The position numbers and the translations under genes were made by a program. The notes below the pieces were generated by a model that saw only the letters and a program-made list of their open reading frames with translations, was not told the DNA's origin and did not search any database. From contig JAUNPJ010000010.1 of NCBI GenBank assembly GCA_030536755.1, forward strand, positions 1 through 64,000: 64,000 nucleotides of DNA, in the 5' to 3' direction. Below, one piece after another: positions 1-7,247 of this stretch (positions are counted from its first letter, which is position 1; each line of letters begins with the position of its first letter). This DNA comes from Eubacteriales bacterium. Lineage in GTDB: Bacteria > Bacillota > Clostridia > Lachnospirales > Lachnospiraceae.

Positions 1-897
1 ACCCCTTCAATACCGAGTCATATCCATACATGGGGCAGTGGTGAAGTAACAAAATTGGCAACTTGTACAGAATCTGGATGGATAACTTATACCTGTACAA
101 GTTGTGGGATGAAGAGTGTAGAGGCTATTTCAGCAACAAATCATGTTGGTGAAAAGGAGATAAGAGATGCTAAACCAGCTACATGTAAAGCCGAGGGCTA
201 TACGGGAGATACTTACTGTAAAGATTGTGGTACATTGCTTGAAAATGGTACTTTATTAGAAAAAATCAAAGAACATACTTGGAGTAAATGGAATACAACC
301 TCAAGTGCAACTGTATTTGCTCCGAAGATGCAAAAGCGTACATGTTTGATATGCGACATCTCAGATGTAAGATTAATAGGCGAAAAACTAACATCTAAAA
401 TTACTTTATCAGCTAAAAGTTTAAAATTAAAAGTAGGGCAGTCAACAAAAGCTTTAAAGGTATCTAAAATGGCAAATGGTGATTACGTGACTTCTGTAGA
501 GTCAAGTGATACAAAAATTTTGAAAGTAACTAAGTTTACTAAGAGTGGCTCTATTACTTTGAAAGCTCAGAAAAAATCTGGTAAAGTGAAATTGAATATT
601 AATTTAGCTGGGGGTGCGAAAAAGTCTATTTATGTAACGGTACAGAAAGATACTGTTAGAACGGCAAAAATTTCTGGATTACCAAAGAAACTGATACTAG
701 AAAAAGGAGAAAAGAAGGTTTTAAAGCCGCTTATTGCGCCGATTACTTCACAGGAAAAAATAACATATGCTGCTTCGAATCAAAAGGTTGCGACAATTTC
801 TAGCAAAGGTGTAATTACAGCAAAGAAAAAAGGAACAACCAAAATTACAGTAAAGTCAGGAAAAAAAATGCATATTATAGAAGTGACAGTCCTGTGA
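1..897 (+). CDS. Cell-surface Ig-like (Big_2) protein, 5' end outside window
   Basis: The frame is open from the first base, so this is the last 298 residues of a longer protein. The first part carries cysteine pairs (TCTSCG, YCKDCG, TCLICD) in the HTW...C..CG spacing often seen in repeats of large clostridial surface proteins. Two beta-rich Ig-like blocks follow; the last, about the final 80 residues, ends in the ISSKGVITAKKKGTTKITV pattern typical of Big_2 domains. A secreted, wall- or surface-associated role is inferred from the domain family; the signal peptide, if any, lies outside the window. The ligand is unknown. Confidence 0.8.
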   Translation, partial: TPSIPSHIHTWGSGEVTKLATCTESGWITYTCTSCGMKSVEAISATNHVGEKEIRDAKPATCKAEGYTGDTYCKDCGTLLENGTLLEKIKEHTWSKWNTTSSATVFAPKMQKRTCLICDISDVRLIGEKLTSKITLSAKSLKLKVGQSTKALKVSKMANGDYVTSVESSDTKILKVTKFTKSGSITLKAQKKSGKVKLNINLAGGAKKSIYVTVQKDTVRTAKISGLPKKLILEKGEKKVLKPLIAPITSQEKITYAASNQKVATISSKGVITAKKKGTTKITVKSGKKMHIIEVTVL

Positions 898-1251
898 ATT
901 AACTATCTTAAAAGGAAAAATTATGATTTCACAATTTGATAAAAAGTTAGAAGATGTTTTAAAACCCTTTGACTAAGTAATGTATAATGACTCCAATTAT
1001 TTCACGGAAACTGATTTATCGGTCTTGTGTTTCAGTTTGGAGAAATAATCGGATGGTTTATCATTTTGACTATATCAAATAACGTATATGGCGAACAAAA
1101 GATTCTAAACTGGATTTTATGGTACATTGGAGTAATATAGAAACTGAATTTGGATATTGAGAGTAATAGTTGCAAATATAAATCTATACGATTAATGTAT
1201 TTTATAGTTTTTAATAAAGCCAAAAGTGATATACCAAATTAATATTGTAAG
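898..1251. other. AT-rich intergenic stretch, no gene seen
   Basis: About 350 AT-rich bases follow the surface-protein gene. A short ATG reading frame near 923 closes after 17 codons, and the minus-strand frame here has no convincing ribosome binding site. I see no supported gene; it may be decayed sequence. Confidence 0.4.
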
Positions 1252-1286
1252 AAAACAGGAAAGGTTAATTCTCTTTCCTGTTTTTT
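1252..1286 (+). terminator. Rho-independent terminator
   Basis: The arms AACAGGAAAG and CTTTCCTGTT enclose a short loop and run into six T residues. It lies 355 bp after the surface-protein stop codon and may end that transcript or a lost gene. Confidence 0.6.
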
Positions 1287-1314
1287 ATTGCAGATATATA
1301 AGATAAGACAAATA

Positions 1315-1372
1315 ATTATGTAGTAAAGAAGGGTAACCCAGGCACCTTCGGTACCCTTCTTTACTACATAAT
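1315..1372. repeat. Perfect 21-bp inverted repeat just outside the IS left end
   Basis: ATTATGTAGTAAAGAAGGGTA at 1315-1335 is repeated exactly in inverted form at 1352-1372, around a 16-base loop. The repeat ends 3 bp before the IS terminal repeat. It has no T tract on either side, so it is not a classic terminator; it could be a target hairpin for the IS or a remnant of another element. Confidence 0.65.
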
Positions 1373-1375
1373 TTG

Positions 1376-1404
1376 TGAACTTCCAGGAAAAAGTAACACT
1401 CAAA
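1376..1404 (+). repeat. IS left terminal inverted repeat
   Basis: The sequence begins TGAACTTCC and ends GTAACACTCAAA. It matches the reverse complement of the right end over 28 bases, with one inserted base and one mismatch near position 10. Confidence 0.8.
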
Positions 1405-1483
1405 ATCTGAAGAGAATGGAAATACCTTGAAAATCCGGTGTTTTTTGGTAAAAAGCCTTGAAAAATCTCTCTTTAAGGGGTAT

Positions 1484-1513
1484 AATATTGAGTGTAAAAT
1501 AACACTCAATATT
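1484..1513. promoter_or_regulatory. Palindrome upstream of the transposase gene
   Basis: AATATTGAGTGT and ACACTCAATATT are perfect 12-bp arms around a 6-base spacer, directly before the transposase ribosome binding site (AAAGGGGAAA). The GAGTGT/ACACTC core also occurs inside both IS ends, so the transposase may bind here and limit its own synthesis (inference). Confidence 0.5.
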
Positions 1514-1529
1514 AAAAGGGGAAATTACC

Positions 1530-3233
1530 ATGTATCTGGATTTTGAGGTAGAAATTCCAAACGTACCCGGAAAGATAAATTATGTCAAAAAAGGGAGTAC
1601 AACTTACGTTAGATATGTACTTGGAAGGGTGTATCACCCAGAAAAAAAATACAATATTCCGGATCAGAGAATTATAGGGAAAAGGTCAGAAAAGAACCCA
1701 GACCGAATGATACCGAATGAGAATTTTATAAAGTATTTTGGAGACAGGGAAGTACCGGAACGAAAAGCTGATCAATCAAGAAGCAGCTGTCTTCGTATTG
1801 GCACTTTTCTTGTAATCCAAAAGATCATAGATGAATATAAACTGCCAGAAATACTGGAAAGGTACATGGGAAAGAAAGAAACAGGATTGTTTTTGGATCT
1901 TGCAGCTTATTCGATCATCAGCGAAAATAATGCTGCACAGTACTATCCTTTTTATGCTTACAATCATCCGCTTTTTACACAACAGATGCATATATACAGT
2001 GATTCCAGGATTTCAGATTTTCTTGAGTCAGTTACGGATGATCAGAGGATAGGATTTGTAAATGAATGGAATGAATCCAGGGATCATAGGGAAAAAATAT
2101 ATATTTCATATGATTCGACAAACAAAAACTGTCAGGCAGGAGATTTGGAATTCGTTGAATATGGATACCCAAAAGATAACAAAGGATTACCGGTTTTTAA
2201 TTACTCTGTGGCATATGATACCAGGAATAGAGAACCATTATTTTATGAACAGTATCCGGGAAGTATCGTGGATGTTTCCCAGCTTCAGTTCATGCTGAAA
2301 AAGGCAGAAGGATACGGATATAAGAAAGTAGGATTTATTCTGGACAGGGGATATTTTTGTAAAGAAAATATCCAGTATATGGACGAATGCGGATATGATT
2401 TTGTGATCATGGTCAAGGGAATGAGAAGTTTGGTGAGACAGTTGATTTTTGAGGTCAGGGGAGAATTTGAGAACATTCGTGAATACAATATACGGAAATA
2501 CAAGACATTTGGAAAGACAATAAAAAGAAAACTCTATATATCAGATGAAAAAGAGAGGTATTTTCACATCTATTATTCGGATCAAAAAGCGTGTGCAGAA
2601 CACGAACAGGTTGAAGAAAAAATAGACCGGATGACCAAATATCTAAACAGTCTGAACGGAGAAAAAGTCACCATAGGAGAAGGATATAAGAAGTATTTTC
2701 ATTTGGAAATATATGAGGATGACGGAACATTTATATGTGCCAGAGAGAAGTCGGAAGTGATCCAGGAGGAGATCGATCTGTGTGGATATTTTGTGATTGT
2801 AACCTCAAAGCAGATGACAGCAAAAGAAGCATTAGAGCTGTATAAGAGCAGGGATACATCGGAAAAACTGTTCCGTGGAGATAAGAGTTATCTTGGGAAC
2901 AGAAGCCTTCGGGTACAGTCGGATGCGGCTGCAAATACAAAGATATTTGTGGAATTTGTATCGCTGATATTGAGAAGCCGGATGTATGTACTATTAAAAG
3001 ATGAGATGGAAAAACTTGATAAAAAACCGAATTATATGACGGTACCGGCGGCAATCCGGGAACTGGAAAAAATAGAACTTGTCCGGCAGACTGATACAAA
3101 ATATCGTATGGATCATGCTGTAACAGCTACACAGAAGACGATATTAAATGCCTTCAATATGGATGCAGATTTTGTACGAAAAAGAGCTGATGAATTAAGC
3201 AGAATGCTTGAAGACACTCAGTTGATGAAATGA
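1530..3233 (+). CDS. DDE transposase (IS1634/IS4-like)
   Basis: A 567-residue transposase, normal full length for the family. Visible catalytic-type motifs are YDSTN (first Asp), ILDRGYF (second Asp) and a Y-x3-R-x3-EK block (YKSRDTSEKLFRGDK) carrying the glutamate. The start is set by AAAGGGGAAATTACC just before the ATG. It would cut and join the inverted ends of its own element. No frameshift or stop is seen, so it is probably active. It is followed 14 bp later by a small accessory gene. Confidence 0.9.
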   Translation: MYLDFEVEIPNVPGKINYVKKGSTTYVRYVLGRVYHPEKKYNIPDQRIIGKRSEKNPDRMIPNENFIKYFGDREVPERKADQSRSSCLRIGTFLVIQKIIDEYKLPEILERYMGKKETGLFLDLAAYSIISENNAAQYYPFYAYNHPLFTQQMHIYSDSRISDFLESVTDDQRIGFVNEWNESRDHREKIYISYDSTNKNCQAGDLEFVEYGYPKDNKGLPVFNYSVAYDTRNREPLFYEQYPGSIVDVSQLQFMLKKAEGYGYKKVGFILDRGYFCKENIQYMDECGYDFVIMVKGMRSLVRQLIFEVRGEFENIREYNIRKYKTFGKTIKRKLYISDEKERYFHIYYSDQKACAEHEQVEEKIDRMTKYLNSLNGEKVTIGEGYKKYFHLEIYEDDGTFICAREKSEVIQEEIDLCGYFVIVTSKQMTAKEALELYKSRDTSEKLFRGDKSYLGNRSLRVQSDAAANTKIFVEFVSLILRSRMYVLLKDEMEKLDKKPNYMTVPAAIRELEKIELVRQTDTKYRMDHAVTATQKTILNAFNMDADFVRKRADELSRMLEDTQLMK

Positions 3234-3247
3234 AGGAGAAATAAAAC

Positions 3248-3469
3248 ATGGCAAGGCCAAGAAAAGAAATATCACTGGATGAACAGATAAAAAGACAGGA
3301 AGAAATCGTGTTAAATATAAAAGAAAAGTACGACTCAGAGATGGTCAGACTGAAAGATCTTCATGCAAAAAGAAATGAAGAAAAGAAGAAAGAATTGCTC
3401 AAAGCAGTCGCAAATAGCAAGAAATTATATGAAGAAATCATGGCATTTATCTGTTCCAAAGACGAATAA
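3248..3469 (+). CDS. Small coiled-coil accessory protein of the IS
   Basis: 73 residues, highly charged and predicted mostly helical, with a basic MARPRK start resembling an AT-hook and a long Lys/Glu-rich coiled coil. A good GAAGGAGAAATAAAAC ribosome binding region lies 14 bp after the transposase stop, and the gene sits inside the right IS end, so it is transposition-linked cargo. I recall similar proteins beside transposases of this type in clostridia (sometimes labelled ErpK), but the role is unknown. Confidence 0.7.
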   Translation: MARPRKEISLDEQIKRQEEIVLNIKEKYDSEMVRLKDLHAKRNEEKKKELLKAVANSKKLYEEIMAFICSKDE

Positions 3470-3496
3470 ACTGGTTTTTGGATGGAAAACAGACGG

Positions 3497-3524
3497 TTTG
3501 AGTGTTACTTTTTCAGGAAGTTCA
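3497..3524 (-). repeat. IS right terminal inverted repeat
   Basis: TTTGAGTGTTACTTTTTC followed by AGGAAGTTCA is the inverted counterpart of the left end. It contains the GAGTGT core also found in the palindrome before the transposase gene. Confidence 0.8.
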
Positions 3525-3637
3525 GATTCAATGAAATTATAGATGCAATATCAGATGATAATAGTAAATTAGCATCCGAGGCTTACATGCATGGTGTTGT
3601 AGAGGGAATTGCTTTAAGAGGCAAAGTAATAGGTTAA
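3525..3637 (+). pseudogene. 3' remnant of a gene cut by the IS
   Basis: An open frame leaves the IS right end and continues about 36 codons (NEIIDAISDDNSKLASEAY..., ending KVIG) to a TAA, with its own terminator just after it. There is no start codon or ribosome binding site, and the matching 5' part is not on the other side of the IS. The pattern N-[DE]-[IL]-[IL]-x-x-[IL]-SD-[DE] followed by A-x2-AY resembles the C-terminal half of the small leftward gene at 3993-4259, so it may belong to the same small prophage family (weak inference). Confidence 0.55.
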
Positions 3638-3650
3638 TATTGGTAAATGA

Positions 3651-3690
3651 GGACCGGCTTTGATTTCCCTTTGAGCTGGTTTTCTTTTTT
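3651..3690 (+). terminator. Rho-independent terminator
   Basis: ACCGGCT (3653-3659) pairs with AGCTGGT (3674-3680) and is followed by TTTCTTTTTT. It ends the transcript of the IS-interrupted gene. Confidence 0.65.
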
Positions 3691-3702
3691 AGGTAAATTG
3701 CT

Positions 3703-3951
3703 ATGACACAAGAATATGACGTAGGTGATGAGGCTTATATTATCGAGAGTAACCGGATTATACGTAAATGCACGATCGTTCGAAAATCGGGTGACTTATA
3801 CATAATTCGATTTGAAAATGGTGGAGGCATACAAGTAAAAAGGCACAGATTATTTATGTCCTCAGAAGAAGCCGAGAAGAAAATAGGTCTGCAAATGAAC
3901 AAACGAACAGATCAGAGAGGCGGCTTTCGTTCTCCATATGACTATATGTAA
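3703..3951 (+). CDS. Small basic protein of unknown function
   Basis: 82 residues. The N-terminal 50 residues look like a small beta barrel (alternating VGDEAYII, CTIVRKSGDLYIIRF, GGGIQVKRHRLF), of the kind seen in SH3-like or KOW-like nucleic-acid-binding proteins; the C-terminus is basic and likely flexible. The ribosome binding site (TTTTTTAGG) is modest. It stands alone between two terminators at the left edge of the prophage, facing the immunity operon. The function is not known. Confidence 0.6.
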   Translation: MTQEYDVGDEAYIIESNRIIRKCTIVRKSGDLYIIRFENGGGIQVKRHRLFMSSEEAEKKIGLQMNKRTDQRGGFRSPYDYM

Positions 3952-3988
3952 AAAGCTAGTGAAATCCATTATAGATCTCACTAGCTTT
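3952..3988. terminator. Bidirectional terminator
   Basis: AAAGCTAGTGA (3952-3962) pairs with TCACTAGCTTT (3978-3988), with T-rich sequence to the right and A-rich sequence to the left. It serves both the rightward small gene and the end of the leftward immunity operon. Confidence 0.75.
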
Positions 3989-3992
3989 GTTT

Positions 3993-4259
3993 TTATCTGC
4001 AGTATTCTTCATCGGCTATATCCTCTTTATAGCAATAACGCTGATGCTGTGAGTATGCCGAGAGAGCAATATCTGCATATTCGTCTGATAAGCTATTAAG
4101 CAAATCATTAAAATTATGCTGCTGTTCCGGTGTTAGTGTGGACCGGAAAGCCTGAATTTTTTTGTTATTTGTTTTATGACGATACTTATAAGTATCGGAT
4201 TCAAAGTAGGATCGCATGTCCTCGTCGTATGAGTCAATTAATTTGTCTGTCTGTAACAT
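3993..4259 (-). CDS. Small hypothetical protein, last gene of immunity operon
   Basis: 88 residues starting MLQTDKLIDSYDED; I chose the ATG at 4259 because CGGAGGTATCT lies just before it, not the longer frame. The protein is acidic and helical, with a C-terminal AYSQHQRYCYKEDIADEEYC. It lies 15 bp after the preceding gene and is the fourth gene of the leftward repressor/ImmA operon. No domain is recognised. Its second half resembles the IS-cut remnant at 3525-3637. Confidence 0.6.
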   Translation of the reverse strand: MLQTDKLIDSYDEDMRSYFESDTYKYRHKTNNKKIQAFRSTLTPEQQHNFNDLLNSLSDEYADIALSAYSQHQRYCYKEDIADEEYCR

Positions 4260-4273
4260 AGATACCTCCGTTA

Positions 4274-4651
4274 CTAAGCTGTTAACAATAAGTTGCATGA
4301 AAAGTTAACAACTGTATCATCGGTATTGCCTCTGTGATGTCTAGACAGCAAGTATACTTTACGTACTTCACTGGAATGCTCCAGGAATACGTTCACGATA
4401 TGTTTTAGATTTTGTACGTAAAGCGGCGCAAAATATACCGCATATCTTATGATTTTTTTATTGGCAGGACAGCATAAAAGTGAACTGAAAAAGCTACATA
4501 GCGCATGAGCAACTTCGTGCATATGCGTAAATGCTTCCTGAGCAATTTCCTGGATTCTTTCAGCCATTTCTTCTATTAATTTTGAAATTGCTTCTACGAT
4601 TTTGCTTATATCAAATTTTACTTCTGTACCATCACGCTTTACGATTTGCAT
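4274..4651 (-). CDS. Protein with an ATP-cone-like N-terminus, unknown function
   Basis: 125 residues. The first 45 or so resemble a shortened ATP-cone, the nucleotide-sensing module of NrdD and NrdR: MQIVKRDGTEVKFDISKIV matches the VIKRDG..V.FD..KI start, and ERIQEIAQEAF resembles the EIQDIVE part. The rest (cysteines at LCSFFSSLLCCPANKK, basic middle) is not recognised and may be degenerate. AAGGAGGAAACACGAT gives a strong start. It sits between ImmA and an 88-residue gene in the immunity operon. Nucleotide binding is inference; residues could be tested against solved ATP-cones. Confidence 0.55.
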   Translation of the reverse strand: MQIVKRDGTEVKFDISKIVEAISKLIEEMAERIQEIAQEAFTHMHEVAHALCSFFSSLLCCPANKKIIRYAVYFAPLYVQNLKHIVNVFLEHSSEVRKVYLLSRHHRGNTDDTVVNFSCNLLLTA

Positions 4652-4682
4652 ATCGTGTTTCCTCCTTCCTCATAGATTTTTA

Positions 4683-5282
4683 TCATGCAACTCCGAAAAG
4701 CTGCATCATGTGAATTTCATAATCTTTATAGTATCTGCCACAATTAAGCCATTTGAGATATCTTTCAAATGCATACCCAGACATTTCATCTGAGATATTG
4801 AAGTATTGGACCAGATCATCTGGACAACTACAGTCGTAACTGTTAATCATTGGCGGTGGGGCAATACTGTAAGCCGCATAAAAATTAGCTTCTGATTCCT
4901 TATATCTTTCATCCTTATCTGCATCGTCATCAAGGTGACCTAATCGGATGTGGCCGACTTCATGCATGATTGTAAAATGTACGCGACTGTTCTCGATGCC
5001 GAGGGTGTCGTTGTAATATATATTGTATTCGTACATTTGTGTTGTGGCATTGAAGTCAAGCTCTGAGCAGCCATCTTTGCTGGCGGTGTAACATTCAAGA
5101 CGCTTGCTAATAGGAAGCTCTGAATAGGGAATCACGTTGTAATGAAGTTTATCTGCAATATCGAATGCATTTAATGGAAAACTGTGAACATCACATTCCT
5201 CATACATATCGATTATATCGGCTTTGATTTCTTCATATCTTTCGTTCTCTAATCGAACTCCTCGCCGGGGTAAAAATAACAA
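4683..5282 (-). CDS. ImmA/IrrE-type metalloprotease
   Basis: 199 residues with the zinc protease motif HEVGH inside FTIMHEVGHIRLGHL, about two fifths into the chain, and a downstream acidic EANFYAA helix typical of the family. In ICEBs1 and related elements ImmA cleaves the adjacent HTH repressor to release the element from immunity; the repressor gene lies immediately upstream here with a 17-bp gap, so that role is likely. The start is a TTG at 5282 preceded by AAAGGATGATAGGA; no better ATG exists nearby, so the first 10-15 residues are uncertain. Confidence 0.88.
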   Translation of the reverse strand: MLFLPRRGVRLENERYEEIKADIIDMYEECDVHSFPLNAFDIADKLHYNVIPYSELPISKRLECYTASKDGCSELDFNATTQMYEYNIYYNDTLGIENSRVHFTIMHEVGHIRLGHLDDDADKDERYKESEANFYAAYSIAPPPMINSYDCSCPDDLVQYFNISDEMSGYAFERYLKWLNCGRYYKDYEIHMMQLFGVA

Positions 5283-5299
5283 ATCCTATCATCCTTTCT

Positions 5300-5638
5300 T
5301 TACTCTTCGTCGTCTGACTCAAGTAAAGCGTTGATAAGTTCTCGGCGCTGTTTAGAAGACATCTGTGGTGCGTTGCGTGCGATTAAACGGTGAATCTTGT
5401 AATACTCCGATTCAAAATCAGATGTGCTTGAATTGTCATCACCATTTAAAAGGTAATCAGTGGTCGTATGAAGGGCAGTAGCAATATTTGCTATTGTTGG
5501 TCCCTTTGGAACACGATCGCCTTTGATGTAACGAGACATAGACACTTCGGTAACATGGACTTTATCAGCCAGCTCTCTTTGAGTCATGTTTAATTGGTTC
5601 AACAATTCAGCGATTCGACCTCCTAAGTTTTGTTCCAT
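5300..5638 (-). CDS. XRE-family phage repressor (ImmR/CI-like)
   Basis: 112 residues from the ATG at 5638 (GAGGAAATTACAA before it); a longer frame exists but lacks a ribosome binding site. The N-terminal HTH (MTQRELADKVHVTEVSMSRY) is a clear XRE fold, followed by a helical tail. Paired with ImmA downstream and facing a Cro-like gene across about 500 bp of operator-like repeats, it is the probable master lysogeny repressor. Its target is likely the TTACC/GGTAA motif repeated in the intergenic region. Confidence 0.88.
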   Translation of the reverse strand: MEQNLGGRIAELLNQLNMTQRELADKVHVTEVSMSRYIKGDRVPKGPTIANIATALHTTTDYLLNGDDNSSTSDFESEYYKIHRLIARNAPQMSSKQRRELINALLESDDEE

Positions 5639-5949
5639 TTGTAATTTCCTCATTTCTAAATAAGATTTGCATATGCTCTGCGTTGCTTTAAGGCGCTGCG
5701 TCGTGGCATTTTGCAGTGTTTTCATTCTACTCTGTGGGCTTTATACATTCATATTATTTCAATCCGCGTCTTACCATCTGCGCGGAGCATTCATTACTTA
5801 AAGGTGCCCATCTTACCATTCTTTTAAACACTAACTTGTTGCTCTTTGTGACTGTCCATGTCGTCTTGCATTACAGGATTTTCGCAAATTCTGTGTTTTT
5901 CTGCATGTTTTGTTGTTTTCTTTGTTTAAATTCATTTTTATATGAATCA

Positions 5950-6115
5950 CTGAATTTACCAAAAGTATAACCGAACTTACCTTTTATGTCAATAGGAAAA
6001 TTATTTTTGGAAAGTTTTTTTGAAGAGAAAGCCTTATTTTACGGGCTTTTTTGAAAAAATAGGTAAAACAAATGGTAAAGTGCGTATTGACAACTTACCG
6101 TTTGTAATATAGAAT
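5950..6115. promoter_or_regulatory. Immunity operators and early rightward promoter
   Basis: A consensus promoter TTGACA (6087-6092), 17-bp spacer, TAGAAT (6110-6115) points at the Cro-like gene. Its spacer holds ACTTACCGTTTGT, and the inverted near-copy ACAAATGGTAAAGT lies at 6068-6081, just upstream of the -35. Further half sites are GAATTTACC (5952) and GAACTTACC (5973); another is inside the end of the Cro-like gene (AACTTACCGAATG, near 6353). A repressor on the 6068-6105 pair would block the promoter. The rest of 5639-5950 is AT-rich with no gene seen. Confidence 0.65.
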
Positions 6116-6147
6116 ATCCACATACTTAACCGAACGGAGGTGAGAAG

Positions 6148-6390
6148 ATGAATGTTCGATTACTTAAAGCCAAGCGTGTGGAACGTAATGTTAAGCAAAA
6201 AGACCTGGCTACGGCTCTCGGCATTACCGAGAAGTCCATGTGTCAAAAAGAATGTAGCGAAGTGAATAAGTTTAAAGCTGAAGAGATGGTTGAAATCGTT
6301 AAGGCCTTGAACTTATCATTCCCAGAGTTTGATGCAATTTTTTTTGATCACAAACTTACCGAATGTTTAAGAAGAAACATTAAAAAGTAA
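6148..6390 (+). CDS. Cro-like XRE-family regulator
   Basis: 80 residues with a single HTH (KQKDLATALGITEKSMCQKE) followed by a helical NKFKAEEMVEIVKALNLSF segment, the usual small phage Cro/DUF739 layout. CGGAGGTGAGAAG precedes the ATG. It is the first rightward gene after the operator region and has another TTACC half site inside its own 3' end. It probably competes with the leftward repressor for the operators. Confidence 0.78.
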   Translation: MNVRLLKAKRVERNVKQKDLATALGITEKSMCQKECSEVNKFKAEEMVEIVKALNLSFPEFDAIFFDHKLTECLRRNIKK

Positions 6391-6519
6391 ACATTTGGTA
6401 TGCGACAAGGTAAACAAAAAGGAATGAGAACGTTTCTCGACCGGCAAGAAGAGATTGGACGTATATCATCCCCGCTTGCAGATAGTTTAGCACAATTATC
6501 TGAGAAAGGAAAGACTTTT

Positions 6520-7068
6520 ATGAACAAGATTTATATCTGCTCTCCATATAGAGGAGATACAGAAAAGAATATCGAGAACGTAAAGCGCTACTGTCAGTAT
6601 TGCGCTTGGGACGGAATTCCGATTGCACCTCATCTGTATTTTACACAATTCCTTGATGATAATTCCATGACAGATCGTCATAGAGGAATGCGTTGGGGAC
6701 TTGAACTTTTAGCTGAATGCAAGGAAGTCAGAGTATATGCAGACGAAGTGACAGAAGGAATGATTGAAGAAATTAAGGAAGCAAGGAAATTAAACATTCC
6801 TATTAAATTCTACAATTCAGAAATGGAGGAAATTAAGTATGACTCACTTATCATCAATAAACGCATTGGCATCGGATATCGCCAGATTATCGAAGACACT
6901 TACAACCCTGGTAGCGGAAATCGAATCTGCCCATATGCAGGAGCCTGCAACGGAAACTGCGCCGGCACCAAAGCAGTCAGCAAAGAAAGCAGCACAGACA
7001 AAGGAAGCAAAACAGGCAGAGGCGACTGGAGAGACAAGCTCCTTAGAAACTTCAACAGAGGCCACTAA
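6520..7068 (+). CDS. DUF7768/DUF4406-like protein with run-on C-terminus
   Basis: 182 residues from the ATG at 6520 (AAAGGAAAG before it); an upstream ATG at 6400 has no good ribosome binding site. The first 105 residues match the family whose hallmark is KIYICSPYRGD..., PIAPHLYF and GMIEEIKEARKLNIPI, a fold related to nucleoside 2-deoxyribosyltransferases; the reaction in phages is unproven. The family normally stops near residue 110, as its homologue at 16118-16534 does. Here the stop is missing and translation runs 230 bases through the next gene in another frame, giving a low-complexity Gly/Cys tail. Confidence 0.7.
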   Translation: MNKIYICSPYRGDTEKNIENVKRYCQYCAWDGIPIAPHLYFTQFLDDNSMTDRHRGMRWGLELLAECKEVRVYADEVTEGMIEEIKEARKLNIPIKFYNSEMEEIKYDSLIINKRIGIGYRQIIEDTYNPGSGNRICPYAGACNGNCAGTKAVSKESSTDKGSKTGRGDWRDKLLRNFNRGH

Positions 7069-7237
7069 GAATCCAGTAACGATTGAGCAGGTTAGAGCTG
7101 TTATGGCTGAGAAGTCACAGGCAGGACTTACCGCACAGGTAAAGGCACTTCTTGAAACCTTTGGTGCAGCAAAGTTATCTGCAGTTAATCCAGAGGATTA
7201 TGAAGCACTTCTTGAAGCTGCTAAGGAAATCAAATAG
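6839..7237 (+). CDS. Conserved phage early protein, Ala/Glu-rich linker
   Basis: 132 residues: an N-terminal helix, an Ala/Lys/Thr-rich linker, and a C-terminal domain (VTIEQVRAVMAEKSQAGL, VKALLETFGAAKLSAV) that is clearly related to the C-terminal domain of the gene at 15282-15650. TGGAGGAAATTAAGT sets the start. It overlaps the tail of the DUF7768-like frame. Genes of this type sit next to phage SSB and DUF2800 nucleases, so a replication-accessory role is plausible; the activity is unknown. Confidence 0.75.
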   Translation: MTHLSSINALASDIARLSKTLTTLVAEIESAHMQEPATETAPAPKQSAKKAAQTKEAKQAEATGETSSLETSTEATKNPVTIEQVRAVMAEKSQAGLTAQVKALLETFGAAKLSAVNPEDYEALLEAAKEIK

Positions 7238-7247
7238 GAGGTCGCCC

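Larger units (their letters stand above)
1376..3524 (+). mobile_element. Insertion sequence, IS1634/IS4-like, complete
   Basis: A 2.15-kb element bounded by near-perfect inverted ends (1376-1404 and 3497-3524) and carrying a 567-residue DDE transposase plus a 73-residue accessory protein. The flanks directly outside the ends (ATTTG and GATTC) are not an obvious target duplication, so either the true ends differ slightly or the insertion was followed by rearrangement. The right end cuts into a gene whose 3' end survives at 3525-3637. Family assignment is from the transposase motifs only. Confidence 0.8.

Noticed and set aside
5639..5725. Longer start for the phage repressor
   Set aside because: The extra 29 codons have no domain match or ribosome binding site; GAGGAAATTACAA supports the ATG at 5638.
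6400..6519. Upstream ATG start for the DUF7768-like gene
   Set aside because: No ribosome binding site at 6400, whereas AAAGGAAAG lies before the ATG at 6520, where the family domain begins.
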